Shown here piece after piece: positions 31,901-44,300 of a stretch of 64,000 bases of DNA. Position numbers and translations under genes: made by a program. Position 1 is the stretch's first letter. Each line of letters begins with the position of its first letter. Below the pieces are notes generated by a model. That model saw only the letters and a list, made by a program, of their open reading frames with translations. It ran no database searches and had not been told where the DNA came from. Source of the stretch: Nymphaea colorata. Its lineage: Eukaryota > Streptophyta > Magnoliopsida > Nymphaeales > Nymphaeaceae. The stretch spans positions 15,719,934-15,783,933 of the forward strand of contig NC_045138.2 in assembly GCF_008831285.2 (NCBI RefSeq). Direction: 5' to 3'.

Positions 31901-34688
31901 ACGAATCCCAACCTGCCCCCTGGCAGTTTCGGTTTCAACCCCAAAAAGGCTAGGAACCAGGACAATCATCTCATTAACGACCTCCCTTTATAAGCCTTTG
32001 AAGATCCCTTACAATCTTCGATACATGACTAAACTTATGGGGTGTTACAATAATACTGCTGTAAATGTAACTAATGCAATGCGAATGATCAAGAATCCAT
32101 GATCAGGACTGAACTGAAACAAGAAAGAGACAATGCACAGACAAGGTCTTTAATGTAATCTCTTAGCAGACCCCAAAAAGGAGGGAAAGAAAAAGGAATC
32201 AAAGCATTTGGCTTCAGTACAACAAGGGAGGGTGTGTTCTTATGGTAGTTTCACATATGTATGATACATCGCTTATAAAATTATAGTTATTATAGGGATG
32301 GGTCATAGTTTTTCTATCTGCATAATAGTCCAAATAAAAGCTGCACTATGCTATGAAAATGGGAAAGCAGGCGAGTAATTTGTATAAAGATGATGAATGC
32401 AAATCACTCCCAAAGGCTCCAGACAATTGGTACCTCCCACCCCACCGAAAAAAGGGAAAAAGGACCCTATGATTCTCCCATCTTTGCTTTGATCTATTTT
32501 GCTTTGATTTCTGGTACGTATCGTTTGGGAGTTAATATCAGAAGCTTTTAGTTCATTCAATCTGATGAATTAATGTTTAGAATTTGGAGGATCTGCCATT
32601 AGTTTATGCATCAGTTACTGTTCTTACTGGATTTTTAATTATTTCAGTTGTCTTGATTTAGATCTATATTTTTGGATATCTCGTAGATCTTGTTTTGTTC
32701 CATAAGGTTCATGTCCACCATATCTTCAAAGTCATATGTTATGGTTTTATAGTGCAGGTGGATCCAAACACTGGTGTTGCTATGTACGAGTCAGATGATA
32801 TAATAAACTACTTGGTTGGGAAATATGGTTTGTAAAGTGCTGTCCTTCTGAATTTCTAGCTTCCTTTTTAACTGCATCCATTCTCTCAAGTGTCAATTGC
32901 TATTTTCATTTCTTAGGATAAAGCAGCTGAATATCTGTTACCATCTGGTTTCTTCTGCTGTTGATTTTCATTCGTAGACATACACAAACATTTATAAATT
33001 ATGCCACATGTATAAGTTCATGCCTTTTTTCCCATTAATGGTTTTGATTTTACCTTGTAATACAGCTGTTTCACTTTCCTATGTGGACCTGATATTGGCT
33101 CATGTATTATAGGCTCATGGTACTAGATATCTCATTGTAATCACAAAACCATTTATATTCCCTCTTAATATTAGATCTTTACATGTTAACATGTATACTC
33201 TGGGTCTTTTAGCATGAAATGGATTTCTCCAACTAGAATCGGGCCTTTTCTTTAGCATTAATTTGTTTCTTTTAATTGTTTTTAGGTGATGGGACCCGCC
33301 CGTTTATGCTATCACTTGGGTTATTAACGGTAAATTCTGGAATCATGTACCAATTTTTTTCTCTAGGCTCTCCCATTTTTCCTGCCTGAAACTTTCGTGA
33401 GAATTCTGACAGATTGTCTTTCTTTGCAGACTCTAACTGCAGGATTTGCAATGATTGGTCGTATGGGAAAGGCAAGAGGACTTCATAATTATGGCATTTG
33501 TTTTATTTATCTTGAACTGATCTTGAGCTGATCATGCAATTTTCTTGTCTAGTGCTTTTCTTTCTGAACTGTATAGATAGAGTACGACTTTAATATGTGG
33601 TGTTCCTGATGGACTTTTTTTAAGTGTTTATGGTCCTGAGATCTTTTTGTTGATCTCAGTTTTACATGTAAGGTTTGCTCAGTTTCAATAGATATTACTA
33701 GATAAATATCCAGTGAAGTCACTTTTGCTTATTTCCAAAGGATTTTGATGCTCATGATATCTGTAAGCTTTGCTTTGGTGTCTTATCGGTAATAGAAAAA
33801 ATTATTGCTGCTTAGCATTATCTTCACTTATCTCTGCAGGGCTCTTCATATACTCCATCAAAAGCCCCACCTAAACCACTTGAGTTATGGGCATATGAGG
33901 TGGGATCAGAATCCTCACCAACTTTCTTATACTCTTAGGACCATTAGAATTTAAAAGCCATGATTGTAAAGAAGATATGAACTATCCTGCCTTGTTAAAC
34001 TACCATTAACTTGTGCTTCAAACACACCTTTTCTCAGGCTTCCCCTTTCTGTAAGATTGTCCGTGAAGTTATGGTTGAGCTGGAGTTGCCACACTTGCTT
34101 CACAGGTAACATTTAATTGGTTATAAGTCGGCACCTGTATTCAGAAGCCATTAGGTCCATCCCTCCTTCATGCACATCAGTCATTCATGGTAGCGTAACG
34201 GCCTCTTGCATATGGGTGTTGTTTGTTGTGTCTTCCAAAGAGGGCAAGAAAAGGGACATGAAGATTTGCATGTTCCAATGTAACTATGTTAAAAAGAACT
34301 CTGTACTGTCTTGCAGCACTGCTCGTGGTAGTCCGAATCGGCAGAAGCTATTCGAGAGGGCTGGGCATTTTCAGGTTTCTAGTTTGTCTTGCTTCCTTAG
34401 TTTTCTTATAGCTATAATCATTGAAACTCATGTTTCTTGTTTAAACCCAATTGCTGGTTGATCAACTTTAATGAATGGGGACTGATTTGTTGAGCACTTC
34501 AACGGCAGTTCACGTACTATGAGCATTTATAGATCGAACTGGAGGAATCTCCATATCAGATGATGTGTTTTTATTGTCACTATATACAGGCACCTTACCT
34601 GGAAGACCCAAATACTGGGGTTAAGATGTTTGAAAGTGCAGAGATTATAGACTACCTGAAAACAACCTACATGCTTCCAGCGTCGTGA
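28930..34688 (+). CDS. Plastid-type protein with two GST-N / glutaredoxin-like domains
   Basis: Twelve exons, 338 residues: 28930-29225, 29480-29547, 30024-30096, 30260-30278, 30414-30533, 32758-32827, 33286-33329, 33430-33471, 33840-33899, 34038-34105, 34317-34374, 34590-34688. The product matches, in order and length, the Arabidopsis thioredoxin/GST-N family protein that I recall as At5g03880. The N-terminal 70 residues are rich in Ser, Arg and Pro, as in a plastid transit peptide. A first thioredoxin-fold domain begins with IYEFESCPFCRKV, and a second with LWAYEASPFCKIV. Both contain a PYMVDPNTG/PYLEDPNTG motif and a C-terminal YES/FES-D-I-YL element of GST-N domains. The CPFC motif could do thiol-disulfide chemistry; the second domain has SPFC. 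The exact role is unknown. Exon 4 has only 19 nt and carries the CPFC codons. Introns 4 and 8 use GC donors. Intron 5 contains a TRIM fossil. Confidence 0.9.
31240..32049 (-). mobile_element. TRIM (miniature LTR retrotransposon) fossil with partial tandem duplication
   Basis: Three LTR copies of about 192 bp (31240-31431, 31508-31699, 31859-32049) and one LTR fragment (31731-31782) are separated by two 76-bp internal segments. Read on the minus strand, each internal segment starts with TGGTATCAGAGCC, the primer-binding site for initiator tRNA-Met, and ends with the polypurine tract AAGGGGGGTGG before TGTAACACC. The original 460-bp unit (31240-31699) is flanked by the perfect duplication ATAAC (31235-31239 and 31700-31704). 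It has no coding capacity, as is normal for TRIMs. The LTRs differ at roughly 15 percent of sites, so the insertion is old. It sits in intron 5 of the GST-N-domain gene, in opposite orientation. Confidence 0.85.
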
Positions 34689-36827
34689 TCGTCCTCAAGA
34701 TGGCACATTTGATCCTTTTATGAACTGTATGTTTTGCTTCCTGATCCTATGTGCTTTTGTGCTTGAAGAAGTCATTGTGAGACAAGTGACGAAAGCTAGG
34801 TTCCCCTGAGTGTTCTGTTTGTCACTGCATGTGTAAAATGAATGTAACCTACTCTTGGTTGTAAGTTGTAACTGTGGTCATGCTAAGACCAAAAGTTGTG
34901 AATCTCAAGACCATGTGTGCTTAAAACCAAAATAGAGAAATCTTCTGCCATTCAACTATCTTTTGGCCTCATGTAGTCTTGACGAAGTTCCAAGCACGGG
35001 GAATCTCTTTCTGACTTGCTTCTTTCCAGTTAGAAGGTACACGTTTGTATTTTCTATGGAAGCTTTTTACGTGCTTGTCTGAACTTGCGTTTCATGTGGT
35101 TATGCGATAAAATTAATCCATATTCGGAAGGGCTACATATTATGTGAAAAATAAGTAAATGCTTATGAAGTATTGCATTTTGTATAGTACTGTTGTGGGA
35201 AAAACATTTTTGAATAACTTGTCTAAAATATTTTCTTTTCATATACGTTTGTTGGTCACGTCAATAGAACTTTGTTGTGTACTTGCATGTGTCGGTTGGC
35301 AAAAAAATAGATCAGTATTTGTGAAATATCGTGCTTTTGTGTATTGGGACTGTCACTCCAGAGGGCCCTTGGGAATCGAACAGGGCACTTACCCACTATG
35401 TACCACTGGGCCTTACTAGTTGTCCTGGGGGGAGGGGGAGAGAGGGAGAGAGGTGTATAGATTCAACACTGTAAGGGCAACCAGAAGTTGTTCAAGTTAC
35501 AGTTACAACTGCCATTACAAGTAAAACCCGTTACCCATTTGATGACCGATCCCTAGGGACCCTGCGTCTGTAGACGCGAGAAACATTAAAGAGGACATCC
35601 CACCGCCGTCTATTAACGTTGAGTAGAGAGTAAAATTGGTTGACAAAATACACCAATGCTTTACAAAACAGCAGATGGGGAGAGAGATACACATATATGT
35701 ATTTGCATTAGTTTCAAAAAGGAAATTGATTTACATTAGTTCTATTCGAGCTTGTACTGAATTCATATTACATTAGTCTGTTTGGGCTTGTAACCTTTCT
35801 TGAGCCAAATAGTTGTTGGTTTCGATCAGTTCGGCTCGAATGAACTTGGTTCAACAAGATAGCAGCGAATATGAACTGCGTATTAAAACTTAAAAGCTTA
35901 AAACAAATGGTCTGTGCTCTCTGCGTTTTGAGCCAAATAAGACGTCAATAAACTTTAAAATGTTTGTAAATCTGATGCCGTATAGTTTTAGAAATTAAGA
36001 GTCACCTTTTTTCATCTCATAAAATATAATTTATGCGTTGAAATTTCACGTTTTTGCCGTTCTTACATTTTTAAGCATCTCATTTCCGTCCATGCAATTC
36101 GATTTACAAAAAGCTACTTAAAACATCAAGAGACCTGCTTGGGTGATCTAATCTTAAATCAAGTTTGAGGTCCGATAAAGATGTGACCATCGCATGTGTA
36201 TAAAGTAAACGTAGGATTGCGCTTATTGGATCTGAGTTCTGTTCTGAAATTCAAGTTTAAGTCCGAGTCTGGCGCGATTGAATTGGCAGAGATCCGATTT
36301 CAGTCCCATTTGACAAATGGTGGATTCAAACCAGATCTGAACCCTTTTACACTTCAAAACACCCCAAACTGCTTCCTTGCTGATAACAATGACCGTCCCT
36401 GATAAAGAAACTGAAGTGGTGGAGACGGCAGATTACTTTGGATCTTGGACACCAGGGTCTGATTTAACAGTTGGCCCATCTTAAATTTATAGTTTTAGTA
36501 AGCTGGGTGAATTAAGATCGCCGTTATCCCTCAAATATATATATCTCAAGTTTGAGAGAATGAATTCTGACTTGAATCGAGAGGCCAAGACTTACAAATT
36601 TTATGGTGTCATTATTGTATCTTTCAAGCTCAAGATTTCAACGTCTTCTTTGAAAACAAAGAGATATTAAATCCAAAAATGTAAGATCTTAGGTCCCCTC
36701 GAGTTGGTAATCAAACAGGCTCTATCATGATTCATGGAGACTAGCAAAAACTAATCGGGTCGGGTGAAATTTGGATATGAAAAAATCGATTTGTTTTAAC
36801 ATGATCCGGCCCGCCAATTTCCTGGCG
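34689..36827. other. Intergenic region between the GST-N-domain gene and eS10
   Basis: It contains the 3' end of the first gene, a possible SINE (listed separately), a GA-rich patch at about 35430-35455, and AT-rich sequence with degenerate TTCGGCTCGA and GATCTGAACC words. No reading frame there looks coding. Confidence 0.5.
35340..35430 (-). repeat. Possible tRNA-derived SINE fragment
   Basis: Read on the minus strand, GGCCCAGTGGTACATAGTGG resembles a pol III A-box region and TGTTCGATTCCC (35371-35382) is a good B box. The distance between them is shorter than in a tRNA gene and no cloverleaf forms, so it is not a tRNA. A tail and target duplication could not be defined. Confidence 0.3.
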
Positions 36828-36835
36828 TATATAAG
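36828..36835 (+). promoter_or_regulatory. TATA box of the eS10 gene
   Basis: TATATAAG lies about 115 bases before the start codon and directly before a telo-box, an arrangement usual for plant ribosomal protein genes. Confidence 0.6.
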
Positions 36836-36842
36836 CCTTGGT

Positions 36843-36851
36843 CTAGGGTTT
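36843..36851 (+). promoter_or_regulatory. Telo-box (CTAGGGTTT) of the eS10 gene
   Basis: AGGGTTT motifs near the transcription start are known from plant translation-related genes, where they help to coordinate expression in dividing cells. This copy lies just downstream of the TATA box and is followed by a pyrimidine-rich leader. Confidence 0.6.
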
Positions 36852-36948
36852 CTTTGCCTTCTTTTATCCTTCGGCATTCAGCAGCACCATCGTTCTGAAA
36901 ACCAGGGTTTTCTCATCCTTCTACTCAGGAACTGACGCTCCTTCGAAG

Positions 36949-39668
36949 ATGGTAAGCCTCCTTTCTGTAACCCATCTGTCGACCTCGGATTTATCTTCTT
37001 AATAATCTCTGTGTGCTTTTTGCCCTTGCTCTCTTGTTGCAGTTGATCCCGAAGAAGAATAGGAACGAGGTCTACAAGTACCTCTTTCAAGGTAGCTCTC
37101 GTCTTGATTTATTCTTATTTTTTTCTCTCATTCTCTTTTGTTTTGCAATCTGTGCTTCAGTTCGTCCTACCTCTTTCTTATTTCTTCGGAAAATTGGGTT
37201 TTCTTTCTTCGTTGCGGATGGGTTGTGTGATCAGAGGGCGTGCTCTATGCGAAGAAGGATTTCAATCTGCAGAAGCATCCTGAGATCGATGTCCCCAACC
37301 TACAAGTTATCAAGTTGATGCAGAGCTTCAAGTCCAAGGAGTACGTGAGGGAAACATTCTCGTGGATGTACTACTACTGGTACCTCACCAACGATGGCAT
37401 CGAATACCTGAGGACTTACTTGAATCTGCCATCTGAAATCGTCCCAGCAACCTTGAAGAAGTCCGTGAAGCCCCTCGGGAGGTCCATGGGCGGTGGTCCT
37501 GGTGGTGACAGACCCAGGTACTTAATGTCTGCCTGATTAGTTGGTAGTTCTTGTGTTTTTTTATTAGTGGTCTTTGACTGTTTGAGTTCCATTTGAAACT
37601 TTTATTGCTAGGTTTAGCTTATTCTGGTTGGGGGATTTTTGGTTTGTTAGTTTGGGACTGTGTGATTTCTTATGGATGAGAGTTTTGTAGTTTTAAGATA
37701 TCGGCATTTTATGGATTTCACTTATTTTGGTCGCCCTGCAGAGGCCCTCCACGATTTGAAGGCGACAGGCCCAGGTTCGGTGATCGGGATGGATACCGTG
37801 GTGGCCCTCGCGGGGGTGAATTTGGTGACAAGGGTGGAGCTCCACCTGAATTCCAGCCTTCCTTTAGGGTAACTTCATGATATTTCTTCTCATATTTACC
37901 TCCCGTTCTCAGTTTCACCGTTAACTAAGATGGACAATGGTTCGAAAATAGGTTTTGATCTGTGAAACGGAAATTTATGCTGAGTCCGGTTTTCCTTTTT
38001 TCCAGTCCACCACATACGTCATCTTGATTGCTGTAGCACCTGTTGACCTGTTTATTTGTTTTAAGTTTCAACTTGTTCATGTGTTTAATAATTCAAACTA
38101 TTCGTTGAGCACTGGTTGTTGGTCATTGGTCTTATATATTTAGAGTTATCTTTTTTCTTTGTGCTTTACTATATGTCCCTTTTGAATATTCTGGAGATGT
38201 TTCTCACAGGACAAGCCCATCAGTGAGGTGGAGAGACATGTCAGTTTGACCTTTTGATTGTTTTTACTTGTCATATTTCTTTAGGATGACATATTCCTGT
38301 GCAAACGTATTTCCTTCTTAAGGTAGATAGTCGAACACACTTATTGCTTGAAGAACTATATAGCTTTTACCAACTTATTTTCATAGTTCGATGGCAATCT
38401 TTTTTAATTTCTCAATCTTTACTTTTATACATTGTGGCACGAATGCCAAGAAATCAAAAAAATTCTTACTTGTTACTCTTAAGAAAATACTAAAAACTTT
38501 CTGTATAGGGTGTTTTCCTAATGCTGTTTCTACTATGTTTTTGGTTATGGAAGGATTTTTTAAGGAAGGGATCAGGGATATCACTGTATTAGGATCTTCA
38601 GCAAAAGCAAAAACAATATCTAGGGCGTTGTGACTGAATGAGTACCAACTTATAGTTTCCCATTGAACTGAGTAGATTCGCCAGTGTGGATACCGAAATT
38701 GCATCTGTTATTTTTGCTATCTAAAGATAAATGACAACTGGAGATAAATGAAGCTTTGATTCCCTAGAAAACGAAAGCTTTTATCTGCTAATTAAGTTTA
38801 AAACCTAGTGTAGTAGTTATGGCATTGTCAAATAGCTGGGTGATTCACAAAAAAAAAATCCTGAGTTGCTTATTGTTTTGAATGATGTGTAATTGGAAAT
38901 GTTCAAATCGCTATATGATTCACTTAACTGGGTGGTTCCATATTTTTTTTCTCCAATTCTAGAATGTCTAATTGGCCATGCCATATGTCATCCTGAAGTT
39001 AATTTAGCTGATTAGAGACTTGAGAAAATGTTCTACGATCGTTCATGGATTGTTAATATGATAATTTTCTAGACAGTTTATTTTTGAACCCGTTTATGCT
39101 TCTAATGCAAGGTGGTTCAGACTGAAAATGAAAAATATATTGGAAGCTGGTCAATTATGCTCTACTGATGTGTTAACCGATTGGAGGCTGGTTGCTTCGA
39201 AAGGTTTTCCTTTAAGTTTTGACTCATAAACGAAATAAACCCTATTTGTTAATAAACTCGGATGTAATTACTCCTAAAGATGGACAGCCTTTGGGCTCAG
39301 AAAATGTTTACTGGTTCCATATTGGTAAAATGGCTTGTTTCTTTTTGCATAAATATGCATCAAGGTATAATATCAAAGGGACTAATAAGGTTTGGCTATT
39401 TGACTTTGTTTATCAAGGGGAAGTTTGTCCCAATAGCATTTACGTGTGTTCTCTACCCCATATGTGGCCGTGTTGACTTTATCTGATTTCACAGTTGCAA
39501 GTATCAGTTTGCTGTGTTTAGATTGATTCTTTTATGTTTCCATACTTATTTTTTCACTTTACCTCTTTCTGCTGTTGGTTTACTGTCTAGGGTGCGGGTG
39601 GACGACCTGGGTTTGGAAGAGGTGGTGGTGGTTATGGTGGTGGTCCTGCATCCAGTTCTCTTGCTTAG
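36949..39668 (+). CDS. RPS10: Cytosolic small-subunit ribosomal protein eS10
   Basis: Five exons, 179 residues: 36949-36951, 37043-37091, 37235-37517, 37742-37868, 39591-39668. The product starts [20 protein letters not shown] and has the conserved plectin/S10 winged-helix domain (about 3-97, with [17 protein letters not shown] and [20 protein letters not shown]). A low-complexity tail rich in Gly, Arg and Pro follows, ending in SSSLA. The length is normal for plant eS10. It is a structural protein of the 40S head near the mRNA entry side. Exon 1 codes only for the start Met: the intron begins directly after ATG with GTAAGC. The last intron is 1.7 kb and shows no nested gene by eye. A 17-bp triplicated repeat runs over the stop codon. 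All junctions are canonical and frames sum exactly. Confidence 0.96.
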
Positions 39669-39704
39669 GCGGTTCTCTTGCTTAGGCGGTTCTCTTGCTT
39701 AGGC
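39654..39704 (+). repeat. 17-bp unit repeated three times across the eS10 stop codon
   Basis: The unit GGTTCTCTTGCTTAGGC occurs at 39654 (first base A), 39671 and 39688. Each contains CTTGCTTAG. Because 17 is not a multiple of three, the TAG of the three copies falls in all three frames. Confidence 0.9.
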
Positions 39705-41370
39705 AGTTTCGTACCTTATCATCTGATCTTGCGTCTACTTCCAGATACTGTTGGAAATTTTGTAGCGTTTTATTTTATTTTGGGAAGTTAATTGATATCT
39801 CAGTTCAACAACGCAAGTTTGCTGTTATCGATGATTTCCTTTCTGCTCCATTCTTGACAGTTATGAAACGCAACTAGTTTTAAGATTCTTAATTCTAACT
39901 TTTCTATTCAATGAGTGGCTGTATTGGCTTCACAATAAGGCCGGACCAGTGCTTCATGTGTGCCATTATTGTGCAGGAGTGTTGGTCGATCATATGCCCG
40001 CAAATTGATCTTTGCAGTCTCTGTTTCGAGCGAAACTTTAGCCATTCGAAACAATAATAAATCAAATTTTGTTCAAGCTTCCGACCTTTGGTGGTATCTG
40101 TTTTGCGAGGAAAAATGTACAATTTTGTATGGCGGTGAAATCGAGGGGGTGACTTCGTGCTATGCATCAGCATTGATAAAATCTCAGCTTAATATGGCGG
40201 AACTTCATTGTCTGCCGAACATGACCTGATACCGAAACCTGTGAGCTACCCAATCAACATGGACACATCAATGATCCTGTTCCTTTCATCGCCACTCTCG
40301 AATCTTGGAGAGATTATGAGAGGCCAATTAACTTCCTGTGAAACTTTGCTATACTGTAACGTTTTTCCATGAAGCCGTAGCTAGCTTATGCTTTTTTCCG
40401 AGGAACGTGCGCTCCTTTTCTGGGGAACGTGCCTCTCATTTGAGTTAGCCTGTATATTTCTCATCGATGGAAGAAATTAATGTCGATCATACATCTTGCA
40501 GATAGAAATGACAAGAGACCGATACATCTAGTGTGTCCATTAAGGTGCAGGGTTATTCATCTGCTTGGATGGCTAAACACGGATATGGTTCCTAGAGTTT
40601 TGGGCTTTGATTACCAAGGAGTAGAGACTTTGCAAATAATGCGTGAGGATTGGTACTACATTGCTTTCAGTTCATACATTGATGGTTATGATTATCGATA
40701 CTTCCAATGTGCATAGTAACATCGGATGAATTGTTAGCTGGTGTGTACCATCTGAAGAGAACACGGTATTGAGTTAAATGCTGAAAAATTAGTATCCGCA
40801 GTATAATCACCGTAGCAATTGCGCCTTTTGAGTAATTACGCCTAATTTTAACTTTGATTGTGGGAGGAAAATGTTGAGAAATTTGTCACTTCCTTTATGA
40901 GGCAAACGGTAAGCTCTTTCTTTCATGCTGTTAGAAGGACCAACATTTTTTTTAAACCTTGTAGATGCCGTGACCTATAACAATTTCACGGTGCTGTTTT
41001 CTTCAGCACTTGTATCGATTAAATAAATGCTTTGAATATCGGACGGTGCGATGCTCTCTTGGCTATTGAGCAAATGGGTGCCAGGAAGCTCTGATGACAA
41101 ATGAGATGTGGTGGCCCAGTCGTCTGATTCTACCAGCTTTCGGCTTCATCCATGTTGTACAAAAACTTCTTGGTTGGTACTCGGGATTCATCTCAGATGC
41201 AAGAATAAGGAGATCTGCAACAGCACAATGAGGCTCATCGAAGCTGCTTTACGCGCTTGGCTGCCAACTTCAAATGGTGTCCGGCCATCCTTCTTACAGA
41301 TTGCAGTCCAGCGAGTCATCTGCGGCAAGAATGACAGCAACATGAACAAATCCAATTGATTGGGTTTGAT
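39705..41370. other. 3' flanks of eS10 and of the PI-PLC X gene (convergent)
   Basis: The gap between two genes that face each other. Open frames of up to 89 codons occur but do not resemble known proteins. I see no RNA gene or transposon end. Confidence 0.5.
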
Positions 41371-44300
41371 TCAAGGAAAAATGCCGTGAAGATTATACGA
41401 GATTGTTCTGGTAGGCAGTAGGCTTAGAACCTTGCAGTGAGCTGCATCCCAGCAACGGCACAGATGTTGTCTGTTTGCCTGGTCTACGGCTTCTGGAGCT
41501 CCTCCTCCATCGCTTCTCTATCAAATAAAGTGTCAGAATAAATTAGTACTCCTTTGATTGATTCATGGATGTGATCTGTAGACGCTTCATAGAGCGCAGC
41601 CTCCCAAACCTTTTTGTGTATACAAAAATTTGACGTTTGCTTCCATTTTCCTTTCCTTTTTCGAGTTCCCAACGTAAGAGAAAACATTTGATAAGCAAGG
41701 GATCTAGATATAAACGTAATAATGAGAAACTTTATTCTGTTTATTAATACAAAGGAAATGATGGTGGTGGTAGCTATTATTTGAGAGGGAGAGAGAGAGA
41801 GAGAACCTTGTAGAAATCAACGGCAATGAAGTTGGGGACGCGACTGGAGGCAGCTTCATAGCAAGTGCGCATCATCTGCATCAACTCGGCAGAATTGTGC
41901 TGGCAGGAGCCGGTGTAATCGGCGAGGCTTGGAAAGTGATTCATCAATATAAGTGAAAGACTAACCATCATTGGGTATGACTCTTGCCGGTTGTGACAAA
42001 CACCCTTCCTCATCCCTTCATCACCATCTGCGTTTGAACCATAATAGATTGATTCACTTACTCTTCAGACTTACTCAGTCTGCATATTTCAAAAACTATA
42101 ATCACAAAAAAGAAAGATCAATCTTCATCCTCTTGGGGCGCCTTGTTCATTAAGGAACAGAATCTATGAGTGGGCATGACAAGATCTTTGTGAAAGAGCA
42201 GAAAGATGACACTCACACTGATTCTCGACCACGTATGTCCATTGATAAGCAATGCCTTCAGAATCCTCCTTGTTCATCTTGGAAGTGAACACCACCAGCC
42301 TTTGGTTCCTCTTTATCATATTAGAGACTGTCGGCCAATCGCCGACTCCATATTTCGGCATTCTCGTCACCGGGAACCAGAACTCGTTTAAACCAGCCTC
42401 AAAGAAGAGTCTGCTGAGTCCTTGTGGTACCTTCACATAGTCTTCAATGAATAGGGTAATGATCTCCTCAGGGTTCGACCTCATGAAATCTCTTATCTCT
42501 ATCAGCACATCAATAGCTCTTTGCTGCAGCAAGTTAAATTCATAAAATTCATAAAACAAACCATGGTAACTTGAGCTAGTGCAGAGATCAACTTGAAGAT
42601 GCACAATAATAGAGAAACTAAATAGTATGCCTGCAGATTCTTGGCCTCAATGAGCTTTTGGTAGCTATTTTTTTCATGTAAAACTATGAGAGTAAATGGG
42701 TTCTTTCCAGAGTAAGTGGGTTCCGTCTCATAGCCTTGTCCCTAAATCAGGCCTTTGAACAGTACGACGAAAGTGGTGGATATTAGCAGCAGGGACAAGA
42801 CAATGAAAGGATGATGAGAAACTTACATATGCAGTGAAATTGTGGCAGTGGCCACCATATGAATGGCACAGCCAGATGTCATCTTCAAAGTCATACATGT
42901 CCAACATCAGTCCTCTCACACCATTCTGCTACGAAAAACCAAGATCAGCAGAAGGAGATAGATTTTCATTACTGTCGAATTGACCACTCGAGTGCATTTC
43001 CCCAACTATAAACAACAGCCAAATGTTTTCTGCATGGGAGAACTTGTTCACAGAACCTAGATGCTAGAAGGATAGTGATAAAAGCTGGTTTTATAGGGAC
43101 AATATCTTTACGCCGGATTAGTTCTCTAGGCTGAGGCTACCCTGGATAACTTCTCCAGGTCGTCTAACTCTCATTGAGAAGGCAAATGGTGCGGCAAACA
43201 TGCACTTGTTGGATGCACAGGATTAAATTAGCTAAAATTCACCTGGAGAGCTTACTTGGAGTTGGCCTAGAATTGAGTCTTGTTGGTTCGATGGTGAAAG
43301 CCTTGGAACGCCCCCCACGTCCTTCATCCCTTGAACGGCATACGAGTTATGCGTGGTGAGCCATGTGTATCTGTTGAAGGGGAGAGATTTCACCTGTAAT
43401 ACGAACAAAAGCGATGTTTTTGTTTATTTTTCTTTTTTATTTCGAGATGTTAATTGGCTAAAGCAAATATAAAGAGAGTTTCGGATGGGTTGTGGTACAT
43501 GAGACAGAGGATTGGTGGGACGGATCCGTGTGCATCTGGGAGCAAGAATTCCTCTTGCAGGACACTGCTGGCACTGAAACCCAGATCCGCAGTTTCCCTC
43601 TTCCAAGCATGATGAGCTTCTTGCCTGAAAAGAAAAAGGAAATATGCTGAAGTAAGATCCACACATGTATGAATGTTTTTGAGCTGGTTGGGAGAGAGAG
43701 ATTCGGGTTCCTGTTCTTAACAAATCTATTTATGTCAATGCATTGTCAATGTCCAAAACTTTATGAATATAAACATTATTTTTTAGTTTATAAGTTGGAT
43801 ACTACAAAGTTTTATTTTTTAATCCTGAATACACCAATTTAGATAGTTGGTATAGTACTCCCAATCTTTCTCCATGTCCAATGCTCAACAGAACCAGAAA
43901 ATAGAGTTATTTGGGTGTACCCAACAAAAATTTATGAAGATTTAACCTCCCCATGTATGTGTATGTGTATGTACAGAGAGAGGGAGAGGGAGAGAGAGAG
44001 ACTGGCTCCTTAGATAGTAGACCTATAAGAAATCATCTTGATGGTTGATTTTTCCAAGATAGATAATCAAAAGAAAGACAATGAGAAAAAGAGATCTGTT
44101 TGGGATCCAACCAGAATTGGCCTCTGTATCTCAGCTCAAATTTGGACCCTCTTAACCAGGACTGGTCCAACCCATCGAGAAGCATGACGGGGACATGTAA
44201 AGAAAAGTAACTAAACAAATTAAATTTAACAACTGAATCGCTCCTTAGTTGATGAAGGACTAGTTTACACCATCCGACGGCTACGTGCATTAAAGAAAAT

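Noticed and set aside
35371-35425. tRNA gene suggested by the B-box GTTCGATTCC
   Set aside because: No cloverleaf can be formed and the A-to-B spacing is too short; listed only as a possible SINE.
37869-39590. snoRNA in the long last intron of the eS10 gene
   Set aside because: Plant ribosomal protein introns can host snoRNAs, but I found no convincing pair of C and D boxes with a closing stem.
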